From contig JBMFVV010000005.1 of NCBI GenBank assembly GCA_049965815.1, forward strand, positions 8,102 to 72,101: a stretch of DNA of 64,000 nt. The letters are read 5' to 3'. The stretch is from GCA-001856825 sp049965815. GTDB lineage: Archaea > Thermoplasmatota > Thermoplasmata > Thermoplasmatales > GCA-001856825. This document shows, piece after piece, positions 51,857 to 60,712 of the stretch. The stretch's first letter is position 1. Each line of letters begins with the position of its first letter. The notes beneath the pieces are model-generated. The model made no database searches, was not told the DNA's origin, and saw only the letters and a list, made by a program, of their open reading frames with translations. A program made the translations under genes and the position numbers.

Positions 51857-52807
51857 ATGGTGGAAGGAGAAAGTAAAAAGAGTAAGAAAGACCTATTCGA
51901 GGAAGTAACCAAGTGCCCAGAGTGTGGTTCCACTCACCTAGTCAGGGACTACGAGAGGGGGGAACTAGTTTGCCAAGACTGTGGACTTGTCATTGATGAC
52001 AGTTTCATCGATCAGGGACCAGACTGGAGGGCTTTTGATTCAGAGCAATCGGAGGCAAGGGCAAGGACAGGAGCACCAATGACATACACTATCCACGACA
52101 AAGGACTGAGCACGGAGATATCGTGGAAGAACAAGGATTCCTACGGAAAGAGTATCCCTACTAAGAGCAGAGCGCAACTTTACAGACTCAGGAAGTGGCA
52201 GAGAAGGATCAAGGTTTCCAACGCAGCAGAAAGGAACTTGGCCCAGGCGCTGCAGGAACTTGAAAGAATGGCGTCAAATCTTAGTCTGCCAAAGGATGTA
52301 AGGGAAACCGCGGCAGTCATATATAGGCGGGCAGTAAAAGAAAACATGATAAGGGGCAGATCGATAGAGGGAGTAGTAGCTGGATCAATATACGGAGCTT
52401 GCAGACAGATGGGGGTCCCGAGAACTCTTGAAGAGATTGCTTCTGTGACTAGAATAAAGAAGAAGGAAATAGGAAGGACGTACAGGATGATGAGCAGGAT
52501 CCTACAGCTTGGTATTTTCCCGTCAAGGCCAGAAGACTACATAAATAGGTTCTGCAATAGACTCAGGCTTTCAAACGACGCTAAGAAAAAGGCAATGGAG
52601 ATACTTAAACTGGCTGAAAACAGGGATCTGACTTCTGGTAGGGGACCGACTGGAGTCGCGGCTGCTGCAATATACATTGCGAGTATTTCATTGAACGAGA
52701 GAAGAACTCAGAGAGAAGTAGCTGAAGTAGCAGGAGTTACAGAAGTCACGATAAGAAACAGGTACAAGGAACTCACAGAAAAGCTCGGAATAAATGTCGA
52801 GGTCTAA
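51857..52807 (+). CDS. tfb: Transcription initiation factor TFB
   Basis: The 316-residue protein has an N-terminal zinc ribbon (CPECG...CQDCG), a B-finger/linker region (GAPMTYTIHDKGLSTEI) and two cyclin-like repeats. It bridges TBP-bound promoters and RNA polymerase. The length and domain order are normal. It is translated directly after gar1, probably from the same transcript. Confidence 0.97.
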   Translation: MVEGESKKSKKDLFEEVTKCPECGSTHLVRDYERGELVCQDCGLVIDDSFIDQGPDWRAFDSEQSEARARTGAPMTYTIHDKGLSTEISWKNKDSYGKSIPTKSRAQLYRLRKWQRRIKVSNAAERNLAQALQELERMASNLSLPKDVRETAAVIYRRAVKENMIRGRSIEGVVAGSIYGACRQMGVPRTLEEIASVTRIKKKEIGRTYRMMSRILQLGIFPSRPEDYINRFCNRLRLSNDAKKKAMEILKLAENRDLTSGRGPTGVAAAAIYIASISLNERRTQREVAEVAGVTEVTIRNRYKELTEKLGINVEV

Positions 52808-52844
52808 CCGATAATTTTTATATTTTCTTAACCTATACCGCCTG

Positions 52845-52918
52845 GGGCCCGTAGCTCAGCTCGGTAGAGCATCTGGCTTTTAACCAGGTGGTCGTGGGTT
52901 CGATTCCCACTGGGCCCG
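52845..52918 (+). tRNA. tRNA-Lys (UUU)
   Basis: The acceptor GGGCCCG pairs with TGGGCCC, the D arm is GCTCAGCTCGGTAGAGC, anticodon loop CT-TTT-AA closes on TCTGG/CCAGG (TTT at 52879-52881), and the T arm is GTGGG/CCCAC. No intron or CCA end is encoded. A T-rich TATA-like tract at about 52811-52830 lies upstream. Confidence 0.96.
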
Positions 52919-53018
52919 TCTTTGCTCATAAGCAAATCCTGATTTCAACGCTCATTGGCTATCAATATAAATCAGTACATTGCTTGAGTCAAAGCAAGTT
53001 CCAATCAGCTTCAGAGAT

Positions 53019-53762
53019 TTACTGTACCGCACTTTCTTTTATTTTTTCGGTGCTACTTGCGCCTATTCTGAATTTTCTAGGATTTGGTTCTTTCCCCGAA
53101 GCTTGCAGCAGACTTACCGCATTGGCATACGTGTGAATTCCACCCGCAGCTTTTATTCCGATGTCCGGATTATACTTAGCCGAGTACTCTGCCATCAGTC
53201 TTACGTTTTCGACCTGTGCACCTGTCTTGTTTCCTAACGATGATGCATATTCTTTATCCTCGAACCCTGTACCTGTCTTTATGAAGTCGGCCCCAGACTC
53301 CATTACAATCTTATAAAGTTCCTTCTTTTCATCAAGCATTGTATATGCGTCCTCGACAATTATCTTGATCAATCTATTGTTACTGTGAGCAGCACTAACT
53401 ACTCTTCTCAGATCCTCTTTCACGACGTCAAACCGTTTTGATTTTACAAATCCAATTTGCACGACTATATCCAACTCTTCTGCCATTTTTGAATACTCAT
53501 TTATCATCATGACCCTTGATTCAGTAGTTCCTCCTCCAAATGGGAAGTCCACTACAACTGCAATTTTAACGTCTAGTTTATTTGAATCAATGATTTCTCT
53601 AGATAATTTTAGGTAGCTAGGTTCAATGCATACGGAATATGTACCGAACTTAACGGCTTCTTCTATTAATTCCCGTATACCTTCTTCTGTCTCAAACGGC
53701 TTTAGTTTTGTATGGTCTATCAGGCCCAGGATTTTCTGAACACTTATAGATTTTTCACTCAT
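53019..53762 (-). CDS. deoC: Deoxyribose-phosphate aldolase
   Basis: The 247-residue TIM-barrel enzyme splits 2-deoxyribose 5-phosphate into glyceraldehyde 3-phosphate and acetaldehyde. The Schiff-base Lys lies in FIKTGTGF, with IDHTKLKPF at the start and GIKAAGGIHT near the end. ATG 53762 has GGAGGGAG about 9 nt upstream and is preferred to the more upstream start at 53804. It would serve nucleoside breakdown. Confidence 0.95.
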   Translation of the reverse strand: MSEKSISVQKILGLIDHTKLKPFETEEGIRELIEEAVKFGTYSVCIEPSYLKLSREIIDSNKLDVKIAVVVDFPFGGGTTESRVMMINEYSKMAEELDIVVQIGFVKSKRFDVVKEDLRRVVSAAHSNNRLIKIIVEDAYTMLDEKKELYKIVMESGADFIKTGTGFEDKEYASSLGNKTGAQVENVRLMAEYSAKYNPDIGIKAAGGIHTYANAVSLLQASGKEPNPRKFRIGASSTEKIKESAVQ

Positions 53763-54068
53763 CTGCGACTCCCTCCTTAGATAGTATTGTGTTGCATTAT
53801 TCATTCTTTTCTTAATATTTCCCTGTATTCATAATTTTGATTTCACTCCTTCATAATTTGTACCACTGGAATAGTGGCATTTTTCAAGTAACACAAAAAT
53901 TTTCTGATAGAAACTGTCTTGTGGGAAAATTGCAATAAATATCTGTAACTATCGCAAAGCGCAAAGGGTAAACATTAAAGACAGAAAAATGTCTTCTTAG
54001 AGGTAGATATAGCGCAGTATATCCAAAAAATGGCGAAACATTATTATACTATTCGGGAGTTGATTTTT

Positions 54069-55499
54069 ATGGCTGAAAAGCAGCCTGAAACTTATACAAC
54101 AGATTCCTTGCCCAGACTCGACAGACTGCCATGGAGTTCTTGGCATCTGAAGATGCTTTTAATTCTGGGTGGAGGGATGCTTTTTGAAGGATTTACTTTG
54201 GGACTGGGAGGAGGTACAGTCAGCTCGATTGCGAAAGTTCTGGACTTGACCACAATTGAAGGGTCAATTGGAGCCACTTCTGCATTTCTTGTAGGAGAAT
54301 TAGTGGGAGCCATTTACCTTGGGAATTTATCGGACAGGATCGGGAGGAGGCCTCTCTTCATTGCAAGCATGGCCATAATTTTAGCAGGTGCATTGTTGAC
54401 AATCCTATCTTTCAATTTTATATCATTTGCCTTCTTCAGGGCTATCACAGGGTTCGGTGTAGGAGGGGAATTTGGTGCCACTATCGCAGCGCTGCAGGAG
54501 TTCATGCCATCGAGGACAAGAGGCTTTTACACTGGAACTGGAAATGCAGTCCTGTATGACCTTGGTGGCGTTGTTGCCTCCCTAGTGGCATACGTAGCCA
54601 TTAGCGCTCTTCCGATTAATGTTGGCTGGAGGGTGGCGTTTGCTACAGCTGCCATCCTTGCCGCAATTATACTGATTGCAAGGTTTGGACTACCAGAGTC
54701 TCCAAGATTTCTGGTCACTCACGGGAAAGCATCAGAGGCAGAAAAGATTGTCTCAGGTGTCGAATCCAGAATAGAGAAATCACACAATATCAAACTTAAA
54801 CCAGTTGAACCGATTGCAGTGACAGCGGCCGGAAGTACAAGGGAAAGATTCGGAAAACTGTTTGGGAAATACAAAAAGCGTTTAACGCTCGCCTGGATTC
54901 TTAATTTCACGGAGACCTGGCCCTACTACGCCGCATTCGGTGTCCTACCGTTTATTTTTACCAAGGTCTTCAAATATCCTGGGGCACATGTGGGGCTATT
55001 GCTTGCAGTAATTACTGTAGGCGGTGTGGTGGGTGTTTTCGCTATGTCATATCTTCTCGACACGCTTGGAAGAAGACCCGTTATAACACTTTCTTATGGA
55101 ATTGCAGGAATAATGTGGGTAATAGTAGGAGTAATATACAGCTTTGTGCCATTCTACGGTTTTATAGGGCTCTTAGTAATTGTCTATTTCTTCACATACT
55201 CGGCAGCAGGTATACTGTATGTTCAGATTGGGGAGATGTTTCCGACCGAGTCGAGGAGTTCAGGTCTTGGTACGGCAATTGGATTCGGAAGGCTTGGTGG
55301 AATCATAGGCTCTCCATTACTTCTGCTCCTGCTTCCGAAGGTTCCTGGTACATTCAATCTTCTTCCCATATTCCTAATCACAGGCGTTGTAATGCTCATT
55401 GGCGCAGTATCAGAAATCGTGCTTGGTCCTGAGATGAAGAAGAAGAGTCTCGAGGAGGCATCTGCACTGGAACCTGGGAAAAGGTCAACTGAAAAGTGA
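54069..55499 (+). CDS. MFS transporter, sugar/metabolite type
   Basis: The 476-residue protein has about 12 membrane segments and the sugar-porter-like motifs GNLSDRIGRRPLFIAS and YLLDTLGRRPVITLS in loops 2-3 and 8-9. GFGVGGEFGATIAALQEF in segment 4-5 resembles SV2/aromatic-acid or sugar porters. ATG 54069 is supported by the A/T box near 54045; ATG 54030 would add 13 residues. The substrate is unknown; the neighbours deoC and a DapA-type aldolase suggest a carbon source. Confidence 0.82.
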   Translation: MAEKQPETYTTDSLPRLDRLPWSSWHLKMLLILGGGMLFEGFTLGLGGGTVSSIAKVLDLTTIEGSIGATSAFLVGELVGAIYLGNLSDRIGRRPLFIASMAIILAGALLTILSFNFISFAFFRAITGFGVGGEFGATIAALQEFMPSRTRGFYTGTGNAVLYDLGGVVASLVAYVAISALPINVGWRVAFATAAILAAIILIARFGLPESPRFLVTHGKASEAEKIVSGVESRIEKSHNIKLKPVEPIAVTAAGSTRERFGKLFGKYKKRLTLAWILNFTETWPYYAAFGVLPFIFTKVFKYPGAHVGLLLAVITVGGVVGVFAMSYLLDTLGRRPVITLSYGIAGIMWVIVGVIYSFVPFYGFIGLLVIVYFFTYSAAGILYVQIGEMFPTESRSSGLGTAIGFGRLGGIIGSPLLLLLLPKVPGTFNLLPIFLITGVVMLIGAVSEIVLGPEMKKKSLEEASALEPGKRSTEK

Positions 55500-55645
55500 A
55501 CCTAATTATGGAATGAGAAAAGACTTTCCATTCCAAATTTTTTATTTTATTTCTCCGAAATTCGCATCCTTAGAGCGCTTCATTAATGATAGCATTAATA
55601 AAATGTCGTAGCTAATTTTATTATAATCAAGCGAAATAAGCATTC

Positions 55646-56527
55646 ATGCGGTCAAATCTGCATGGAGCGTTTGCAGAGATTTTCTTTGCTCTTAACGATG
55701 ATGGGTTCCCCAATATTCAGAAAACTAAGGACCATGTTAGATACCTCCTTGACAATGATGTTAAGGGTCTTTTTGTGGGCGGAGTCGCAGCTGAGGGATT
55801 TACTTTCACAGTAGAAGAACGTTTGAATTGGTTAAAGGCCACTGTCGACGAGGCAAATGGCAAGGCGCCCGTTATGTTTAACATATCATCCATAAATATC
55901 AACGAGGTGGTCGAAACGGCTAGGAAGGCCGTAGACATTGGATCAGACATGATATCCATTACACAACCCACCCCTGTATTGTTCGGGGAAAACGAGATAA
56001 TGCAATATTATAAGGAAATTTCAGATAGAGTAGAAGCCCCGATCATGCTTTATAATGAATCGGCCATCGGGAATCCTTTGAAGATTGATCTTGTTAAGAG
56101 GATTTTCTCTTCGTTTGAAAATTTCAAATACTACAAGGACAGCACGCATAACCTGATAGACTTACATTCGTTACTGTCCATTGATAAACCTCCTCGTGTC
56201 CTCGCGGGAAGCGATGGTCTGATCTATGACATTACGGTATCCGGGGGATGTGGAATTGTCTCATTGATCATAGACGTATTTCCTAAAATTATCATTGGAA
56301 TAGTTGATTCATTGGAGAAGGGTAATCTTAAGAAAGCTCTTCAGCAGCAAAGGTTCATACTTCAGGTACGGTCTGTTCTCAAGGCAGGTGGGTTGACATC
56401 AGGCTATAGATATGCTTCAGGTCTATTAGGCATAGAGTTGGGAAACCCAAGAATCCCTTATTCCACGCTTTCCAAGGAAAATGAAATTACAATAAAAAAT
56501 GGACTCAAGAACCTTCGTCTCATCTAG
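55646..56527 (+). CDS. DapA/KDG-aldolase superfamily protein
   Basis: The 293-residue TIM-barrel protein belongs to the Schiff-base lyase family of dihydrodipicolinate synthase and 2-keto-3-deoxy-gluconate aldolase. Lys164 (YYKDST) is the predicted Schiff-base residue and Tyr136 (MLYNES) the partner. The substrate-loop motif is GGVAAEGFTFT rather than the GTTGE of DapA. A sugar-acid aldolase role, as in the non-phosphorylative Entner-Doudoroff pathway of Thermoplasmatales, is plausible. Confidence 0.82.
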   Translation: MRSNLHGAFAEIFFALNDDGFPNIQKTKDHVRYLLDNDVKGLFVGGVAAEGFTFTVEERLNWLKATVDEANGKAPVMFNISSININEVVETARKAVDIGSDMISITQPTPVLFGENEIMQYYKEISDRVEAPIMLYNESAIGNPLKIDLVKRIFSSFENFKYYKDSTHNLIDLHSLLSIDKPPRVLAGSDGLIYDITVSGGCGIVSLIIDVFPKIIIGIVDSLEKGNLKKALQQQRFILQVRSVLKAGGLTSGYRYASGLLGIELGNPRIPYSTLSKENEITIKNGLKNLRLI

Positions 56528-56829
56528 CCATTCATCGCAGACCCTATGTCCGAGAAAGTCTTAGTCTCTCTATAAATCTGTAATTCAGTGACACAGTCAT
56601 TAAGGTTTCCTTGGTTTTGTGGGTACTGCGTATAATGTGTGTTTGAGGGAGGCATAAAAAAAGAATTTAATTCTAAATCTCGTTAAAGTACCTCCGATCG
56701 CAACCGCACTGTCTCTGCACGATTAACGGAATGATAAACACTCACGCCTTAGGAGACACTTCAGTTATTTGATCAAAAAAATCAGTTGCGAAGCATGAAT
56801 TTTTTCTATTTGAGTTCCCATGATGATTC
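56528..56829. other. Intergenic, no gene seen
   Basis: The stretch is A/T rich. A GAATTTAATTC palindrome-like tract near 56662-56672 is the only notable feature. No coding frame or RNA fold was recognised. Confidence 0.35.
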
Positions 56830-57141
56830 GTGATAAGACTAACTGGCGATTTTGAGCTAGATGATAAACTTGTGATTAACATATTACTTCATTTACAAAG
56901 ATACGGAGTAGATTACGCAAAATCAATCGGTAAGGACCTCAATATGAACAAGAGGGATGTATGCAGGACCCTCAAGAAATTGCTTTCATACGGACTTATA
57001 GAAAAGAGGGTAGGAGGAATGATAAAGAGAAAAGAGGCAAAGCTCAAGAAAAGAGTAACTACGAAGCCACATCATTCATATTATGAACTTACAGAAAAGG
57101 GAAGGTCATTACTGAAACAAAGTTACCGCGAAAGGAGCTAA
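56830..57141 (+). CDS. Small winged-helix DNA-binding protein
   Basis: The 103-residue protein reads as one winged helix: LDDKLVINILLHLQRYGVDYAKSIGKDLNMNKRDVCRTLKKLLSYGLIEKRVGG, then a basic segment (MIKRKEAKLKKRVTTKP) and HHSYYELTEKGRSLLK. The pattern resembles the archaeal DUF2250 group. A regulator role is likely but its target is unknown. The start is GTG 56830. Confidence 0.7.
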   Translation: MIRLTGDFELDDKLVINILLHLQRYGVDYAKSIGKDLNMNKRDVCRTLKKLLSYGLIEKRVGGMIKRKEAKLKKRVTTKPHHSYYELTEKGRSLLKQSYRERS

Positions 57142-57720
57142 CGCACGTTTACAAGTTACAAAAATATTCGATTAAGGTGCTTTAGTTTTAGGGTGTCCCA
57201 TTTTTCTTCAAAAAATATCATATTCATGGATCAAAATGGCACATATTCTTTCCATATTCTCCCTCTGTCGGGAACAACTGCCTAGCCCTATATAAGGAAT
57301 AATAGTGATCATTATCATAATTGCAGTAGGGGGTGCGGTGTTTTCAATGAAGAGGAAGAAGAATTGAAACCTACAGTAGAGATATTTTATCATTCGTAAT
57401 GCGTGAGACTATTTCAAGAGGGGTACTAACTGCGGGACTAAATGCCGCACATATCTGGTAGAGTTTACTGCTAACTTGGTCCTAAGATGTCATTACACAT
57501 TTTGAAGAAGTGACACCAATTTGCGCTAGCCCTTGAGCCATATGGCACATTATGTAGTGATATTTGTAGTATATTCATTGCTCATTGAATGTATTGGAAA
57601 ACAAGAAAAATGGCTGGAGATGATGAGTTCGTAGTAATAAAGGAAGCTATGATAGGCTTGAATTCTTTTGAATAACCCTCTCCGCATGGTTCAAATTTTC
57701 AGCATACCAACTGACAAAAT
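57142..57720. other. Intergenic with a small membrane-anchor remnant
   Basis: The frame 57305-57367 encodes VIIIIAVGGAVFSMKRKKN, the form of a C-terminal membrane anchor of an exported archaeal protein, but stops lie close upstream. I read it as a remnant. Nothing else is seen in the stretch apart from the AOR 3' flank. Confidence 0.3.
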
Positions 57721-59592
57721 TTAAACATTTACCCAGTCAAGGTTCAATTCCTTTAATTTTTCCTTCGTAGGTATTCCTTTCTCATCCCAACCCCTTGCCT
57801 CATAGTATTCATCGAGCATAAAGTCGAAATCTTTTATTGTACACTCATCCACATTAGAATATTTCCCGAATTCAGGTTTACTTAGTACCCTCTTTGGTAG
57901 AGTATCATCCTTTCTCGTTATGCCCTCCCTTACGTTGTACAATCTTTGTATGTTGTATCCTCTCTCCCCTATCTCTAAAAGTTCTTTACCATCTACATTC
58001 CACCCGGTGAGTAATGATAACTCTTTTGCTAAATCATCAGGGGTGAGACCTGCATATATGTAAAATTTGCACATTCCGATCATATCTGGGATTATGCCGT
58101 AATCGTGAAGTATCTTTGATGAGATACCCTTGCCTTTCTCATCATACCTGTCTACCTGGTTGGGGTCCTTGAGCCCGTAAGGAATAAGGCCAAAATCTAT
58201 CTTATAAGCGTCATATGCCATTCCTTCTACCGGATGAATATGACTCATACCAACGTTAGACGCTGCGTATGTCAGTGCAAGCGCCTTACCTGATCTTGGA
58301 TCATGTGCTGCTCCTTCCAGACCTTTGACGTGTATTGCGAGTTCCTCTGCTTCTTTCCCAAACTTTTTCGATGCCTTCAATACTCCATCCGCTAGTACGT
58401 TGCCTAGACCATTTCTGAATGTTATGTCCTTCAGAAGGCCCATTGTCATGTCCATATCCGCCCAATTCAACTCTTTTCCAGTCTTATCCTCCTTTACAAG
58501 CCCCTTATCGTAACAGTCCATTACAAATGCCAGGACTGATCCAGCAGAAATGGTGTCAAGACCGTATTCGTTGCATAGATATGTGGCATGAACTGCTGCA
58601 TCTATATCTTCGTTTAATATGAATGCTGTGAATGCAGATATGGATTCATATTCTGCTCCTCCATGAGTGGGCGTTTTCCATTTGTCAGAATCTGATTTAA
58701 CCACCCTTTTGCATTGTAAAATGCAACCCTTATAACAAGGGGCACCAGAAATTAGATTATTCGCTTTAAACTTGCTGTAAATCTCTTGACCCTTACCCCA
58801 TGAATTCGATCTCCAGTTTTTTGTAGGCCAGTCCCCCGCATTATCACATTTCGCAAGGTCCCCCGTTGTGCCATCTTCCTTCATGCCCAGGTTTCCTGGT
58901 ATACTCAGCAGTTTCTTCGCCAAATCCCTAGCTGTCTTGGTAAATTCTTCCCTGTTGAATATTTCGATCCTTTTCTTCCCTCTTACTGCTATTGCATAGA
59001 GGTTTTTTGAACCCATTACGGCTCCACCGCCCGACCTACCAGCTGCTCTATCTCCATCAAACATTATTACCGAAAACAGAACCAGGTTCTCTCCCGCAGG
59101 GCCCACGCACGCTATCTCATAATCCTTGCCTTCCTTTTCCTTCAGATATTTGTTCTTTTCACTTGTTGAAAGCCCTTTTATTTCACTGGCATCTTTGATT
59201 TGTATATTATCCTCGTCAATCGAAATATAAACTGGGGCTTTGGCTTTGCCTTCAACAATTAGAATATCATACCCGGCCCTTTTAAGTAATGTACCAAAAT
59301 CACTTCCAGCTCTAGAATCTGCAAATATCCCCGTTGAAGGTGATTTGAACGAAACGTTTATGCTCCCCGACCCCGGGGCAGACGTTCCCACGAATGGACC
59401 TGTTGCAAATATGAGCTTATTTTGCTCTGAAAAGGGGTCTGCGCCCTTTGGAATCTCTTCTATCATTATCTTTGCTGCAAGTGCTGAGCCCCCCAGGAAA
59501 TTCCGAGCATCGCTCTCTCTTAATTGTTCTTTTTTAATTCCTCCATTTGATAAATTTATCCTCAAAATATTCCCTGCATACCCGTAGATCAT
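57721..59592 (-). CDS. Aldehyde:ferredoxin oxidoreductase
   Basis: This 623-residue tungsten-pterin enzyme oxidises aldehydes with ferredoxin. Motifs visible are GYAGNILRINLS at the start, ATGPFVGTSAPGSGS, RSGGGAVMGSKNLYAIAVRG and the iron-sulfur cysteines CYKGCILQC with another in MIGMCKF. Family length is normal. TTTTTAAG about 28 nt upstream implies a leaderless ATG. Ferredoxin-linked aldehyde oxidation fits the sugar-degrading routes of the order, where glyceraldehyde is a likely substrate, but the aldehyde is not deducible here. Confidence 0.93.
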   Translation of the reverse strand: MIYGYAGNILRINLSNGGIKKEQLRESDARNFLGGSALAAKIMIEEIPKGADPFSEQNKLIFATGPFVGTSAPGSGSINVSFKSPSTGIFADSRAGSDFGTLLKRAGYDILIVEGKAKAPVYISIDEDNIQIKDASEIKGLSTSEKNKYLKEKEGKDYEIACVGPAGENLVLFSVIMFDGDRAAGRSGGGAVMGSKNLYAIAVRGKKRIEIFNREEFTKTARDLAKKLLSIPGNLGMKEDGTTGDLAKCDNAGDWPTKNWRSNSWGKGQEIYSKFKANNLISGAPCYKGCILQCKRVVKSDSDKWKTPTHGGAEYESISAFTAFILNEDIDAAVHATYLCNEYGLDTISAGSVLAFVMDCYDKGLVKEDKTGKELNWADMDMTMGLLKDITFRNGLGNVLADGVLKASKKFGKEAEELAIHVKGLEGAAHDPRSGKALALTYAASNVGMSHIHPVEGMAYDAYKIDFGLIPYGLKDPNQVDRYDEKGKGISSKILHDYGIIPDMIGMCKFYIYAGLTPDDLAKELSLLTGWNVDGKELLEIGERGYNIQRLYNVREGITRKDDTLPKRVLSKPEFGKYSNVDECTIKDFDFMLDEYYEARGWDEKGIPTKEKLKELNLDWVNV

Positions 59593-60075
59593 ATTTACTC
59601 ACTTATTTAGTTTCTACGACTTAAAAATCTTTTCTTTTGCTACCGATGCTGTTGAAACCATTTATGGTTAGGCTTTACGAATCTTACGGAGACGTTGAGG
59701 GCTTTATTATCGATAGCAAAGAAGAGTGCAGGGTTGTAAGGGATAACATTGATTTTCCGTAAAATTAAAACAGTCCTCTTAGTACACCTATATTCTCAAG
59801 CAAGAATTGTTCAATCTCAATGGAAACTGAGCAATTCGGTCTAAATATGCAGCAACTGTCAATCAGAAGAATTTTCGGATTTTTCCAAAAGTTAAGACCA
59901 CCATTAAAAACTTGATCATTCTACAATCCTAAACAGAGAATTCACTGCTAGGAGGTCTCATAATACATGGATGAAACCCATAGCGGCACCTATCCTTTTT
60001 CATTGTGGCATTAAAGGCCTGATAACTGCAAAATTATTAAAAAGGAAGGAAAGCGATAGGCTTGAAAGTAACGGT
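59593..60075. other. Intergenic with one short unassigned frame
   Basis: The 38-codon frame 59646-59762 (MVRLYESYGDVEGFI... ending DNIDFP) has a protein-like composition but no family I recognise. The rest holds A/T-rich sequence with no gene or RNA fold seen. Confidence 0.35.
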
Positions 60076-60612
60076 TCAAACCTTTAATATCGTGAAACCA
60101 ATTACGGCAGCTCCACTTGATGTCTCTGCTACTATTTCTACAAGGTATGGATATATCTGATCTTTTAGAGGATCTGAAACATTCATCGCATCAAATTGAG
60201 ACGAGTTTATGTATAGTGTAACACCGAAAGTGCTATTCTCACCAGGGGTCACGTTCAAAATTCTGTAATTGTAAGGATAAAGTGTCTTGTTGAGATAAGT
60301 AAGGTTTACCAGAGAAAGGAGATGTACTCCATCAACCGTAGGCAGTGAAGACACATTAGATGGAGAGATATCAAAGAGGTAAAGATTAGGAAGTTTTGAC
60401 GTTATACTTAGATTGAAGTTTATGGTTACATTTTGGTTTGAAATTGGTATTGAAGTATCATTTATGGGAGAATACAGTACCACCTGAGTTTTATCAGAAG
60501 ACACTGTTGAAGTGAGAGTTGTGGAACTATGATCAATAGTCTCTAAGGTAATAGTGCTGAATATAATTAGAACGATGACTGCAATGATTACAGATACCTT
60601 TCTTGACATCAT
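60076..60612 (-). CDS. Membrane-anchored extracytoplasmic protein, unknown
   Basis: The 178-residue protein has a basic start (MMSRK), one membrane segment (VSVIIAVIVLIIFSTIT) and an exported Ser/Thr/Asn-rich domain with many potential N-glycosylation sites. It is divergent from the DHA2 pump gene and shares its regulatory region. GGAAGG upstream of ATG 60612 and a TTTTTATAAC box support expression. Function is unknown; position suggests co-regulation with the pump. Confidence 0.65.
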   Translation of the reverse strand: MMSRKVSVIIAVIVLIIFSTITLETIDHSSTTLTSTVSSDKTQVVLYSPINDTSIPISNQNVTINFNLSITSKLPNLYLFDISPSNVSSLPTVDGVHLLSLVNLTYLNKTLYPYNYRILNVTPGENSTFGVTLYINSSQFDAMNVSDPLKDQIYPYLVEIVAETSSGAAVIGFTILKV

Positions 60613-60659
60613 TACTTCTTCCTTCCCAGATGGTAAGGCGTTATAAAAATATTGCTTGG

Positions 60660-60680
60660 TAGTTAGTAATTAATTAACTA
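60660..60680. promoter_or_regulatory. Candidate MarR operator
   Basis: TAGTTA (60660-60665) and TAACTA (60675-60680) form an inverted repeat with a 9-nt A/T spacer, directly before the TATA-like ATTAATAG of the pump gene. MarR dimers bind repeats of about this size. It lies between the two divergent genes. Confidence 0.5.
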
Positions 60681-60712
60681 TTAATAGAGAAATTAAATCA
60701 CCTGAAGATCAA

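Noticed and set aside
52888..53237. Plus-strand frames after tRNA-Lys
   Set aside because: They overlap the tRNA 3' half and run antisense to deoC, with no domain.
57208..57393. 61-codon minus-strand frame
   Set aside because: Its hydrophobic, Ile/Met-rich sequence is the antisense reading of the small membrane-anchor remnant on the plus strand.
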